Of a stretch of 64,000 nt of DNA, positions 55,956 to 64,000 are shown piece after piece. The translations under genes were made by a program, and so were the position numbers. Below the pieces are notes generated by a model. The model was not told the DNA's origin. It was given only the letters and a program-made list of their open reading frames with translations, and searched no databases. The stretch's first letter is position 1. Each line of letters starts with the position of its first letter. Origin of the DNA: Nocardia niwae NBRC 108934 = DSM 45340 (GTDB taxonomy: Bacteria > Actinomycetota > Actinomycetes > Mycobacteriales > Mycobacteriaceae); NCBI RefSeq assembly GCF_001613465.1, contig NZ_BDCK01000018.1:62001-126000 (forward strand), in the 5' to 3' direction.

Positions 55956-57467
55956 TCAGGGGGCCTCGACGGATCGGACCGGGCTGGTGGCGGGGTGGGC
56001 GGCGTGCGGCGCGATATGACGCGCCTGTGCCGACGCGACGGGGAAGTCGGGTTCGTATTCGGCGTCGGGAACGACGCGGAACCCGTCGGGTCCGCGGGTG
56101 ACCACGAACTTCGCCGGGAGCGGATGCAGGGAGGCCGTCGCCGCGGACAGGTCCATGTGGTAGGCGGCGGTGTTGGGGAACACCACCGTATCCCCCGGCC
56201 GCGGCCTGGTGGGCAGCCACACCTTGTGATTGGTGATCAGGTCTCGTTCCAGGCACAGCCGTCCGGCGAGGTAGACGCCGACCGGGCCGGTCGAGCGGTC
56301 GTCTCCCGCGGCCGCGCGGGGCAGCAGGATCGGGTCGACCATGACCTCCTGATCGGCGGGCGTCACCGCGTCGCGGCTGAGGTCGAGGTGCACCAGCACG
56401 CTGCCGTCGGCGACTTCCTTGACGAATTCGACCGTGGCCATCGTGATGCCAGCGTGGTCGACCAGCGCCTTGCCCGGCTCCAGCCACAGCTCCAGCAGAT
56501 TGTCGCTCGTCACCTGCGCTACCGTGCGTCCGCCGTGCCGCTCCAGCGGGGCGTCGAGCAGATCGGCGAGCATGCGGTCGGCGGGGACGGTGTTGGCGTA
56601 CTTGTGGAACACCGGTGTGCCGTGCACGGCGCCGCCCGCGACGTGATAGCCGAAGGTGTTGCTGCCCCAGGTCATCGGTTCCCCCCGGCCCAGCAGAGAT
56701 TCGCGCAGCGCGAGCACATAGGCGTCGAATCGTTCGGCGTCGGCCGTGAACACCTGCCGGAATCCGCCGCCGATGTCGAGCACCGACGGGGTGAGCCCGC
56801 GCTCGTAGGCTTGCTCGATCAGCCGCAGGCAGGCGTCGATCGCCCGGACGCGCTCACCGACGTCACCGGAGTCGAGGTGGAAGGCGAACCCGAGGAACGC
56901 GATGCGTCCGCGCTGTGCCGAGAGCAGATCGAAGGCCCGCCCGACGTGTGCGAGCGGCACCCCGAACCGGCTCACCTGCCCCGCGTCGAAACCGGAAAGA
57001 CGTAGCAGCACAGGCACTTCCGTGTTATCACTGGCCAGTTCTGCGATGCGGCCCAGTTCCCACAGGTTGTCCACGTTGATCGTCACCCCACGGTCGACGA
57101 GGTCGCGCAGGAAAGCTTCGCCTTTCGGGCCGGTGACCTCGATGCGTGGCGGACCGAATCCGGCGGCGAGCGCGCCGGCCAATTCGTGCGGTGAGGCGAC
57201 GTCGATGGCGATGCCCTCGCGGGCGGCGGTGCGAACGAACGCGCGAGACTGATTCACCTTGTGCGCGTAGCAGATACGGTGCCCGGGAAGCCGTCGCTCC
57301 AGCACCGCGCGCAGGCGCAGCAGGTTCTCCGAGTAGACCTGCGGGAACACCAGATGCGCCGGGGATCCCGAGCGCGCCGGCATCTCCGTCGCCAGGCCGG
57401 GAGTGTCGAGGAAGGCGCGGACCGTCGGATGCATCTTCGCGGGCAGCGCAGGCGGCCACAGCGTCAT
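55956..57467 (-). CDS. Fold-III PLP decarboxylase (ornithine/DAP decarboxylase family)
   Basis: A 503-residue PLP-dependent decarboxylase. PLP lysine Lys70 is in CYAHKVNQ; the phosphate-binding DIGGGF and the active-site Cys in GRLCLERD are present. This fold acts on D-configured centres of diaminopimelate, ornithine or arginine; a siderophore relative is SbnH. Its substrate is not clear, and housekeeping lysA is unlikely given the operon. ATG 57467 overlaps the HMA-fusion stop by 4 bp. A long upstream continuation of the frame is an artefact. Confidence 0.88.
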   Translation of the reverse strand: MTLWPPALPAKMHPTVRAFLDTPGLATEMPARSGSPAHLVFPQVYSENLLRLRAVLERRLPGHRICYAHKVNQSRAFVRTAAREGIAIDVASPHELAGALAAGFGPPRIEVTGPKGEAFLRDLVDRGVTINVDNLWELGRIAELASDNTEVPVLLRLSGFDAGQVSRFGVPLAHVGRAFDLLSAQRGRIAFLGFAFHLDSGDVGERVRAIDACLRLIEQAYERGLTPSVLDIGGGFRQVFTADAERFDAYVLALRESLLGRGEPMTWGSNTFGYHVAGGAVHGTPVFHKYANTVPADRMLADLLDAPLERHGGRTVAQVTSDNLLELWLEPGKALVDHAGITMATVEFVKEVADGSVLVHLDLSRDAVTPADQEVMVDPILLPRAAAGDDRSTGPVGVYLAGRLCLERDLITNHKVWLPTRPRPGDTVVFPNTAAYHMDLSAATASLHPLPAKFVVTRGPDGFRVVPDAEYEPDFPVASAQARHIAPHAAHPATSPVRSVEAP

Positions 57468-58750
57468 ACGGCGGCTTCCGACGGCTCGGTGACCCGCGCT
57501 CGGGTCGCGTCGTCGGGGCGTTGCGCGGTCGGGTTGTAGCCGCCGTCCCGGATCGCCTCGAATGCCCTTGCCCGGTTGCGCGGACTGCGGAACTCGGCCA
57601 CCACCCGCTTGCTGTCCAGGTCGATGTCGACCACGCGGATGTCCATCGACTCCAGCACTCCGCCGATCGTGCGGACACAGTGCTTGCAGGTCATGTCCGG
57701 CACGTAGAACACCTGGTCTTCGGCGGTAGCCGCGCGGTCGGCGGTCGCCTCGTCGAGTTCGGCGCTCACCTCGGCGATCGCGCAGCGGCCCACGATCTCG
57801 GTGAAGGTCGCGACGAACCGGTCGACCAGCAGCGGCAGGATGCTGAAATGCCCGCTGTCGAGCTGGTGCGGTGTAGCCGCGGGGCAGGCGGGATGGCTGC
57901 CCTCGGGCAGCAGCGCGTACTGCCGGGAGATCAAATCGAGGTCGTCGTGGTATTTGGCGATCGCCTCGGCGACCGTGAGACCTTCGGCCGTGGTGGCGCG
58001 CTCCATCACGGTGTGCGCGTCGGCGATGGTGGCGTCCTTCATCGCGCGCAGGGTGGCCACCGTCTCGGCCGAGTAGCGCAGGGCGCCGTCGGGCTGCGCG
58101 ACGAGAGTCACCGGGATCATGCCCCGCCGATACGTCGAGGCCTGCAACTCCCAGAACCATCGCGTGGCCACCGCGGCGAAGATCCCGGACGCGCGCAGCG
58201 CTTCGGCGAAGGCGGCGGCATCGTGGTAAGGGGTCTGACCGGCCAGCAGGGCGTGCTGGGCCAGCACGCGTCCCGCCGCCTCGATGCCGACCCGGAAGAT
58301 GTCGCGCGGATCGTGGTCGGTGGTCGTGCCCGCCAGAATGGCGTGTTCGTCCGGTCCGAGTGCCGCGACCCGCGCGGCGAAGGCGGGATCGCTGTCCAGC
58401 TGGTGCCACAGCGCCAGGACGGTCTCGCGCATCGCGATCGGCACCACCGGGCCCAGGCCGTCGGCGCGGAAGTGCCCGGTATTCGGGATGCCGTCGCTGT
58501 CGGTCCACGCGATCCGGTGTGTCGCGCTGGTCACCTGGTCCGCGCGGCACGGGCGCATGAAACGCTCCAGATACAGCCGCTGCGAGTAGGTGAGATGGCT
58601 GTCCGGCTCCGGACGCACTGCGACGCAGGTGAATTCGAAGCGGCGATGCGGGGAATCGCGAACCGGTTCGGTGAACAGCCCCGGCTGCGCCAAGTCGGCC
58701 AGCACCCTGGACGCGGCCCGCCGGTCGTAGCGGGGGATGTCGTTACTCAC
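57464..58750 (-). CDS. Unknown-family protein with C-terminal HMA metal-binding domain
   Basis: A 428-residue protein. Residues 1-340 match no family I recognise; they are rich in His, Asp and Trp, with segments YSQRLYLERFMRP and TTDHDPRDIFRVGIEAAG. Residues 348-412 are a clear HMA domain (VPDMTCKHCVRTIGGVL, Cys355 and Cys358), which binds copper or other soft metals. GTG 58750 overlaps the aminotransferase stop by 4 bp, after GGAGG. In the operon it may supply metal, or be a metal-dependent enzyme; nothing decides. Confidence 0.85.
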   Translation of the reverse strand: MSNDIPRYDRRAASRVLADLAQPGLFTEPVRDSPHRRFEFTCVAVRPEPDSHLTYSQRLYLERFMRPCRADQVTSATHRIAWTDSDGIPNTGHFRADGLGPVVPIAMRETVLALWHQLDSDPAFAARVAALGPDEHAILAGTTTDHDPRDIFRVGIEAAGRVLAQHALLAGQTPYHDAAAFAEALRASGIFAAVATRWFWELQASTYRRGMIPVTLVAQPDGALRYSAETVATLRAMKDATIADAHTVMERATTAEGLTVAEAIAKYHDDLDLISRQYALLPEGSHPACPAATPHQLDSGHFSILPLLVDRFVATFTEIVGRCAIAEVSAELDEATADRAATAEDQVFYVPDMTCKHCVRTIGGVLESMDIRVVDIDLDSKRVVAEFRSPRNRARAFEAIRDGGYNPTAQRPDDATRARVTEPSEAAV

Positions 58751-60021
58751 GTGACCTCCTCGGCGATGGTTCGCACGCATGCGACGAATCGGTCGATCTC
58801 GTCGGGCGTGTTGTAGATGTGCGTGCTGACCCGCACCGAGCCCGCGCCACCGGAATCGGCGGGGACGCAGTGCGCGCCGGTGCGGACCAGGAAACCCAGT
58901 TCGCCGAGGACGAATCCCGCGTCGGTGGCCGAGATCCCGTCCAGGGTGAAGGAGAGGATTCCGTAGCCCACCTCGCATGCCGCGTGCGCCGGGCCGGGTA
59001 GGAACTCCAGGCCGCGGACCGGCCGCAGCCCGTCGATCAGGCGCAGGGTCAGGGCGCGGTTGTGCGCGGCGACGACGTCGAGGCCGATCGATTCCAGCAC
59101 CTCAATGGCACTGCCGAGAGCCAGGATGCCGGGGATATCGGGCGTGCCGCCTTCCAGCAGCGCGGGCATCGGCCCCGCCCGCAGTCCGTCCGGCTCCGGC
59201 CCGACGCCGGAATTGCCGCCGGGCAGGAACGGGACCAATCGGTCGTGCACGCGTCTGCGGCAGTACAGGATGCCGGTGCCAGGGGCGCCGAACATCTTGT
59301 GCGCGGCGAAGATCGCGAAATCCGCGCCGAGCGCGGTCACGTCGACCGGGAGATGCCCGCCGCTCTGCGAGCAGTCGAAGCACAGCAGAATGGCGGGGTC
59401 GATACGGCCGCGCAGTTCCTCCAGGGTGCTGAGGCCGCCGAAGACATGATGCAGGTGCCCGGTCGTGATCAGCCGGGTACGCGGGGTGATCTTGGCCAGG
59501 ATGTCGTCGGTGTCCGCCTCGCCGGCGGCGGTCACCCGGTAGGGGATCAGATCGATGCGGCGGCCGAACCGGGTGAGCAGTCCGCGCAGATGCTGCCACG
59601 GATAGACGTTCGACGCGTGATCGCTCGCGTTGTACAGGATCTCGTCGCCGTCGGCGAGCGCCGTCAGGCCCCACGACAGCGCGACGGCGTTGAGCGCCGC
59701 GGTGGCGCCCGCGGTGAAGACCACCTCGTCGGGGTGCTCGGCGCCGAGGAACGCGGCGGTGCGTTCCCGGATCCGGGCGATCCGCGCGGTGAGGCCGGTG
59801 GCCCAGGGGTAGGTGCCGCGCCCGACGTTGGCCGTGCCGTTGCTGTGATACCGGTGGATGGTCTCGATCACGGGCAGCGGCTTCTGAGTGGTGGCGGCGC
59901 TGTCCAGAAAGACCTCGGAGGCGCGGGCCAGGGCCGGGAACATCGACCGCACGGCGGCCGGGGCGAACCGGGGAGGCTCTTCCGTCCGCGTCACCCGCGA
60001 TCTCGGGGCAGGGGACCGCAA
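58747..60021 (-). CDS. Class V aminotransferase (SufS/cysteine-desulfurase-like)
   Basis: A 424-residue PLP enzyme. Residues include FLDSAATTQKPLPVIETI, the PLP lysine Lys242 in AAHKMFG, the HHVFGGLSTLEEL loop and, near the end, TGAHCVP with a Cys. The group includes cysteine desulfurases and related lyases. TTG 60021 is chosen because GAAGGGAG precedes it by 7 bases; GTG 59994 is an alternative. It is first in a leftward operon of four genes. Whether it desulfurates cysteine is unproven. Confidence 0.88.
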   Translation of the reverse strand: MRSPAPRSRVTRTEEPPRFAPAAVRSMFPALARASEVFLDSAATTQKPLPVIETIHRYHSNGTANVGRGTYPWATGLTARIARIRERTAAFLGAEHPDEVVFTAGATAALNAVALSWGLTALADGDEILYNASDHASNVYPWQHLRGLLTRFGRRIDLIPYRVTAAGEADTDDILAKITPRTRLITTGHLHHVFGGLSTLEELRGRIDPAILLCFDCSQSGGHLPVDVTALGADFAIFAAHKMFGAPGTGILYCRRRVHDRLVPFLPGGNSGVGPEPDGLRAGPMPALLEGGTPDIPGILALGSAIEVLESIGLDVVAAHNRALTLRLIDGLRPVRGLEFLPGPAHAACEVGYGILSFTLDGISATDAGFVLGELGFLVRTGAHCVPADSGGAGSVRVSTHIYNTPDEIDRFVACVRTIAEEVT

Positions 60022-60093
60022 CGTGACGCTCCCTTCACCGGTAACTCGGACGTCACCCACGATACGCATTTTCGGTACGGACTTCGAAGTTTT

Positions 60094-60117
60094 GTCGTGG
60101 ACAATGTCTTTCACGAC
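60094..60117. promoter_or_regulatory. Operator candidate in divergent PPOX/aminotransferase promoter
   Basis: GTCGTG and CACGAC are perfect 6-bp arms around a 12-base spacer that itself holds a near-palindrome GACAATGTC. It lies 12 bp before the PPOX start and 72 bp before the aminotransferase start. Confidence 0.4.
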
Positions 60118-60129
60118 TAGCCTGGAAAT

Positions 60130-60561
60130 ATGCCGCTGACCCCGCAAGAGCGTCAAGAGTTCCTGGCACAGCCGCATGTCGCGGCATTCTCGGTGGCCGC
60201 GGGCGCCGGTCGCGGCCCGCTCACCGTCCCGATCTGGTACCAGTACCACCCTGGGGGCGAGGTGTGGATCCTGACCGGACCGGAGTCGCAGAAGATGCGC
60301 TACCTCCGGGAGGCCGGTCGTTTCAGTCTGATGGTGCAGCAGGTCGAGCCCACGGTGCGGTACGTGAGTGTGGAGGGCCCGGTCATCCGGACCGTCCCGA
60401 TGACCGACGAACTGCACCGCGAGATGACTGCGCGGTACCTGCCCGCCGAATCGGTCGACGCGTACCTGAGAGCGGCCGAGGCCTACGGTGAGCAGATCGC
60501 CGTTTACCTGCGGCCGGAGCACTGGCTGTCGGCCGATCTGGGCGACCCGAGCGCGCTCTAG
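60130..60561 (+). CDS. PPOX-class flavin-binding protein
   Basis: A 143-residue split-barrel flavoprotein of the pyridoxamine-phosphate-oxidase-like class. It has PHVAAFSVAAGAGRGPLTVPIWYQYHP and VWILTGPESQKMRYLREAGRFSLMV, where flavin or F420 would bind. Divergent from the aminotransferase operon. It overlaps the CBS gene tail to tail by 4 bp. The reaction is unknown; F420-dependent reductases of this fold are common in actinobacteria. Confidence 0.9.
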   Translation: MPLTPQERQEFLAQPHVAAFSVAAGAGRGPLTVPIWYQYHPGGEVWILTGPESQKMRYLREAGRFSLMVQQVEPTVRYVSVEGPVIRTVPMTDELHREMTARYLPAESVDAYLRAAEAYGEQIAVYLRPEHWLSADLGDPSAL

Positions 60562-60992
60562 TACCTGCCCTGCAGGTAGTCGACGAGGTGCTCGCGTTCG
60601 GTCGCCAGTTCGGAGATCGCGCTCTTGACCACGTCGCCGATGCTGACGATGCCGACCAGCCTGCCCTCGTGCACGACCGGCAGATGCCGGATGCGGCGCT
60701 CGGTCATGGTGCGGCGTAGCCCGTCGACCCGGTCGTCGGGCGCGCAGGTGTGCACCGCGGCGGTCATGATCGCCGAGACCGGCGTGTCCAGCAGGTCCGC
60801 GCCGCGCGCGTGCAGACTGCGCACCACGTCACGCTCGGAGACGATGCCCGCGATCGTATCGCCATCGGGGGAGACGACGACCGCGCCGATGTTCCGCTCG
60901 GCCAGGGTGGCCAGCAGCGTGCGCACCGTTGTTTCGGGCGCGACCGTGGCCACGTCGCTGCCCTTCCTGCGCAGGATCTCCGAAATTCGCAT
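60558..60992 (-). CDS. CBS-domain pair protein
   Basis: A 144-residue protein of two CBS domains (about 8-60 and 73-130) that bind adenine nucleotides. The first contains NIGAVVVSPDGDTIAGIVSERDVVR, and the second RRIRHLPVVHEGRLVGIVSIGDVVKSA. It probably regulates another protein by energy state. Single gene. It overlaps the PPOX gene by 4 bp at the 3' ends. Confidence 0.92.
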   Translation of the reverse strand: MRISEILRRKGSDVATVAPETTVRTLLATLAERNIGAVVVSPDGDTIAGIVSERDVVRSLHARGADLLDTPVSAIMTAAVHTCAPDDRVDGLRRTMTERRIRHLPVVHEGRLVGIVSIGDVVKSAISELATEREHLVDYLQGRY

Positions 60993-61094
60993 ATTTCACC
61001 ATCCAGACGTCGCGGCACTACCAGGATCGCAAGTCAGCGCTCCGGTGACCAGCACGAATCCGTTACAGGTCGCGGTTCGGTCACGGGGTGGACG

Positions 61095-62357
61095 TCAGAG
61101 GCGGCGCGTGACACTGCGGTCCAGATCGCGGGCCAGCAGGGCGATCGCCGCCTGCGAGATGCCCGCAGAGGTCGCCAGGTCGATCGAGGTCAACTGGGCG
61201 ATACGGCGCAGGCGGTAGTCGACGGTGTTCGGGTGCACGAACAGCTGGCGGGCGGTGAGCTGCCGGTTCATGTCGTTGCCGAGATAGGCGCGCATGGTGT
61301 CGAACAGCTCGGGATGGGCGTCCAGCGGGTCGAGGATGGTCGCGATCCGCCGGGTGGCCGGGCCGCTGCGGGTGAGCTGGTATTCCACCGCCAGATCCGA
61401 CATCTGGTAGAGGCCGGGCGGCCGGACGCCGACCCGCACCAGATTCAGCAGCTCGTGCGCTTGGTCGGCGGATTCGGGGATCTGATCGGTGTCGGTCGGC
61501 ACGACGGTCGCGGTGAGCGGGACCTCGGCGGCGGCGGCCAGCAGCTCGAGCGTCGCGGCCGTGAGGACGGTCTCGGCCTCCTCGCCCAGCGGGATGAGCA
61601 GTGTGCCGCCCTTGGCGCTGAGCAGGGCCAGTGCGCGGGAGGCGAACACGGTGGCGAGCTCGGATTGCAGCCGCCGCAACTTGCGGCGCGCGGCGACGTT
61701 CCCGTCGACGCGCGGGTCGCGTTCGTCCGGATGTTCCGGAATGGACAGGGCGACAACTTGATAGGACTCCGCGATCGGGATGCCGGTCTGCCGGGCCAGT
61801 GCCGAGCTGCCGCGACCGCTGAGCAGCGCGGAGGCGAGCGTCTGCGCAGCCGTCTGGTGCTCCTTGGCCACCAGGTGCTGTTCGTCGACGTAGGCGTCGG
61901 ACACCGCCGCGGTGATCGCCTCGAGCAGTTCGAGCAGCAGATCGGCGGCGACCAGCACCTCCTCCACGTCGTCGGCCTCGGCCGGCGCGGTGACCAGACC
62001 GAAGGCGATGCGCAGTCCTTCGTGGTAGGCGCGCAGGATGGTGCTCAGTGGCACGCCCTCCCGCGCCCAGCGGGCGGCCGCCGCGCGCACCGGGCCGAGC
62101 TGGTGTTCGTCGGGTACGGTGCGCCGGTCGAACATCTCGGCGGCGAGATTCAGGCAGCTGCGGGTGAGTTTCGTGACGTCTCCGCGTAATTGCTCGCCGG
62201 GCAGGGTACGGCAGGGAGCCATGACGTTCTCGAAGTATCCGACCATGTGCGAGGCCACGCTGTCGGTGTTCTGCAGGGGCACCGAAGCCGGCTGTCCGCC
62301 GATTTCCAGCACCGGGTCGGACGAGTCGGTGGACAGATCCAACGCGGAGTAGGTCAT
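61095..62357 (-). CDS. PucR-family transcriptional regulator
   Basis: A 420-residue regulator. The N-terminal and central parts are helical sensor regions, including a GGDEF-like PucR region, and the C-terminal HTH_30 is TARQLFVHPNTVDYRLRRIAQLT. PucR proteins activate purine breakdown in Bacillus, but actinobacterial paralogues control varied genes. ATG 62357 is chosen; the frame continues upstream without motifs. Target unknown; the nucleoside hydrolase operon in this window is far off. Confidence 0.92.
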   Translation of the reverse strand: MTYSALDLSTDSSDPVLEIGGQPASVPLQNTDSVASHMVGYFENVMAPCRTLPGEQLRGDVTKLTRSCLNLAAEMFDRRTVPDEHQLGPVRAAAARWAREGVPLSTILRAYHEGLRIAFGLVTAPAEADDVEEVLVAADLLLELLEAITAAVSDAYVDEQHLVAKEHQTAAQTLASALLSGRGSSALARQTGIPIAESYQVVALSIPEHPDERDPRVDGNVAARRKLRRLQSELATVFASRALALLSAKGGTLLIPLGEEAETVLTAATLELLAAAAEVPLTATVVPTDTDQIPESADQAHELLNLVRVGVRPPGLYQMSDLAVEYQLTRSGPATRRIATILDPLDAHPELFDTMRAYLGNDMNRQLTARQLFVHPNTVDYRLRRIAQLTSIDLATSAGISQAAIALLARDLDRSVTRRL

Positions 62358-62593
62358 TACGAGTTCGCTCCCAATGCCACGCCAGGCGTGCGAGATATCG
62401 CGCCCGAGTCGATCGATCACTATACGAAAGGGGCGTGGACAGGGGGAGTGATCCGTGAGATCGTCCGGCACCCTGCCCATTGCCTACGACAGCGCTGTTT
62501 CCTACAGCTGTCCGCGGGTGAAATGTCGCGGTCCGGCAACGGTGTGGCCGGGTTGCCTGCCGCGCCGAATTCCTCTGCGCCGGAGGGAGGGGC

Positions 62594-62830
62594 CTACTCG
62601 TCGTCCAGCCCGGCTGACAGGTAGGCGGCGGCCGCCAGCCATTGCCTGCACTGCGGGCCGTGCACCTCGTGCGCGGAGAGTATGTCGCGCGCTTGCCGGT
62701 AGGTGAGGCCGCGGGGCTCGGCTCCGCAATCGGACATAGCGAATTCCGGTGCCGGGTACTGGCGCGAGGGTTCGCCGCTGCCGCCATCGATGACGGCGAC
62801 CCGAGGAGAAGTTCGAAATGGCTCGATCAT
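62594..62830 (-). CDS. Small hypothetical protein
   Basis: A 78-residue frame; a start at MSDCGAEPRGL, 47 residues long, is also possible. The C-terminal RQARDILSAHEVHGPQCRQWLAAAAYLS, a His/Cys-containing helical stretch, looks like a real protein and recalls short Nocardia hypotheticals. No domain is recognised. It lies behind the methyltransferase terminator, and a strong dyad (62944-62965) sits 114 bp before its start. Confidence 0.55.
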   Translation of the reverse strand: MIEPFRTSPRVAVIDGGSGEPSRQYPAPEFAMSDCGAEPRGLTYRQARDILSAHEVHGPQCRQWLAAAAYLSAGLDDE

Positions 62831-62943
62831 TCGACAACCCCTCGCGTCCGACGTGCGGCGAGGAGGTCGACCTGCCGGTGACGCAAGCTCGAACTCCCTG
62901 CGTACCTCCCCGATTTCGAGTTCGAGTCTATGCCTCCGTCACT

Positions 62944-62965
62944 TGCAAATGCAAGTACATTTGCA
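62944..62965. promoter_or_regulatory. Inverted repeat TGCAAATG-N6-CATTTGCA
   Basis: Perfect 8-bp arms separated by CAAGTA. A nested palindrome CTTGCAAATGCAAG overlaps the left arm. AT-richer than the surroundings and lying between a terminator and the small leftward gene; likely an operator. Confidence 0.55.
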
Positions 62966-62978
62966 CGATCGGTCACAG

Positions 62979-63020
62979 AAAAAACGCCGGCGGCCGCCGG
63001 TGCGAGACCGGCGACCGCCG
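62979..63020 (-). terminator. Rho-independent terminator of the methyltransferase gene
   Basis: On the minus strand, 14-bp GC-rich arms (63020-63007 and 63001-62988, one G-U pair) with a 5-base loop are followed after three bases by six T. It lies 33 bp after the methyltransferase stop. Confidence 0.8.
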
Positions 63021-63052
63021 CTGTGCCGCTTGTGGTTTGGCGTCCAGGGGCC

Positions 63053-63850
63053 TTACGGCTTGCGAGCGACCGCGCCGTAGGCGGAGATCGGCCGGGACTC
63101 GCCCACCTCCGTGTCGCCCGCGCGCCACTGCGTGATGGACACGAAACCCGGATCGACCAGCTCCAGTCCGTCGAACACCGCCTTGATCTGCGCCTGCGGG
63201 CGGGGGACATAAGGAGTGCCGCCGGTGCCGGTGTAGTTCTCGCACAGGGTGACGTAGGCCTTGCTGTCGTCGGTGCCGTCCCACATCACCAGGTGGCTGC
63301 CCGAGGGTACGGCGTCCAGCACGGTGTGCACGATACGCAGGAGTTCGTCGTAGCTCTTGGCGTGGCCGAGGACGCCCATGAACATCACGCCGATGGGCTC
63401 GTTGAAGTTCAGGACGTTCTTGGCGTCGGCGATGATCCGCTCGGGATCGTGGTAGTCGGCGTCGATGTAGGTGGTGACGCCTTCCGGTGTGGTGGACGTG
63501 AGCAGCGCCCGCGCGTGCGTGAGCACGAGAGGGTCGTTGTCGACGTAGACGATCCGGGCTTCGGGCGTCACGCTCTGGGCGACCTCGTGGGTGTTCTGCA
63601 TGGTGGGCAGGCCGGTCCCGATATCGAGGAACTGGCGGATGCCCACCTCGCCGGCGAGGTAGCGCACGGCGCGGATCAAGAACTGGCGCGACTGCACCGC
63701 CATGGTGGTGATGTCCGGATCGACCTCGATCCCGGCATCGCCTGCGACGCGGTCGATCTCGTAATAGTCCTTGCCGCCCATCCAGTAGTTCCAGATGCGC
63801 GCGGAGTGGGGGATGTCGGTCCGGATGAGAGGGCTGTGGTCTTCGGGCAT
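63053..63850 (-). CDS. SAM-dependent methyltransferase (Methyltransf_19 family)
   Basis: A 265-residue methyltransferase of the actinobacterial DUF574/Methyltransf_19 type. It begins with a typical HSARIWNYWMGGKDYYEID; the SAM-binding motif is FLDIGTGLPT; YVDNDPLVLTHARALL and VMFMGVLGH follow. ATG 63850 has GAGGAG 9 bases upstream. The natural substrate of this large family is unknown. Single gene with its own terminator. Confidence 0.92.
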   Translation of the reverse strand: MPEDHSPLIRTDIPHSARIWNYWMGGKDYYEIDRVAGDAGIEVDPDITTMAVQSRQFLIRAVRYLAGEVGIRQFLDIGTGLPTMQNTHEVAQSVTPEARIVYVDNDPLVLTHARALLTSTTPEGVTTYIDADYHDPERIIADAKNVLNFNEPIGVMFMGVLGHAKSYDELLRIVHTVLDAVPSGSHLVMWDGTDDSKAYVTLCENYTGTGGTPYVPRPQAQIKAVFDGLELVDPGFVSITQWRAGDTEVGESRPISAYGAVARKP

Positions 63851-64000
63851 GGGGTTGTACTCCTCGGCAAAAATGTGTCCGCGACACTGCCGTGCTGGTG
63901 GGCGCGTGGGTGCGTCGCGAATGACTGGTACATCCGATGTGCACTGTGACAGTACAAGATTCACGCTTGTCCAGCGGGGTGGATCGGGGACCTGATCTCG

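Noticed and set aside
54849..57005. 718-codon rightward frame
   Set aside because: Opposite the cysteine synthase and decarboxylase genes, which carry clear catalytic motifs; no motif in the rightward reading.

Overview
The window is high-GC actinobacterial chromosome, most like Nocardia or a close relative (Nocardiaceae). The grounds are: GC close to 70% with G/C third positions; many GTG/TTG starts; IdeR-type iron boxes; a mutA-mutB-meaB operon; a separate NHEJ polymerase and ligase instead of one LigD; a Methyltransf_19 methyltransferase; and many TetR regulators. I see no insertion sequence, integrase, phage gene, tRNA, rRNA or CRISPR array. The genus is inferred; the families are read from the sequence.

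Layout. 1-2.2 kb: the N-terminal part of a DEAD-box helicase, then a BlaR-like M56 protease with its BlaI repressor. 2.2-7.3 kb: a siderophore ABC transporter (ATPase and two permeases) and a divergent FhuF-like gene with iron boxes on both sides, then an alpha-carbonic anhydrase lipoprotein. 7.4-12.3 kb: dienelactone hydrolase, a small repeat protein, a thioesterase, ureABC without accessory genes, and a secreted Cys-rich protein. 12.4-18.7 kb: YaeQ, a SUKH protein, a PAP2-lipid kinase fusion, an Ala-rich protein, and a TetR gene divergent from an SRPBCC-ArsR-SRPBCC operon. 18.8-26.7 kb: UvrA-like ATPase, VOC and AraC proteins, a condensation-type acyltransferase, an ArsR metal-sensor candidate, and a CorA-like transporter behind an unusual leader. 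26.9-34 kb: HtrA-like protease, TVP38 membrane protein and the methylmalonyl-CoA mutase operon. 34-45.3 kb: a three-gene nucleoside hydrolase operon, a CoA transferase, a thioesterase, a zinc-ribbon SDR, a hydrolase lacking its nucleophile, and an acyl-CoA dehydrogenase with its TetR. 45.4-50.7 kb: small membrane proteins, the split NHEJ pair, a cold-shock protein and an NfeD-flotillin pair. 50.8-53.8 kb: a 1008-residue caspase-NTPase-TPR protein. 54.6-60 kb: a tightly packed four-gene PLP/sulfur/copper operon. 60.1-63.9 kb: PPOX, CBS, PucR and methyltransferase genes.

Most notable: (1) the 54630-60021 operon of a SufS-like aminotransferase, a protein of unknown family ending in an HMA metal-binding domain, a fold-III PLP decarboxylase and a cysteine synthase-rhodanese fusion, which looks like a small undescribed sulfur or metal-related biosynthetic locus; (2) the caspase-like/STAND-like/TPR protein at 50793, which resembles prokaryotic signal-transduction and defence proteins; (3) a leader upstream of a GMN-less CorA-like gene, with a 31-codon ORF encoding six Ile-Asp pairs, possibly a translational sensor; (4) a FhuF-like gene whose stop codon lies inside an iron box and which lacks most of the C-terminal iron-sulfur motif; (5) an alpha/beta hydrolase with Gly, and an SDR with Thr, at catalytic positions.
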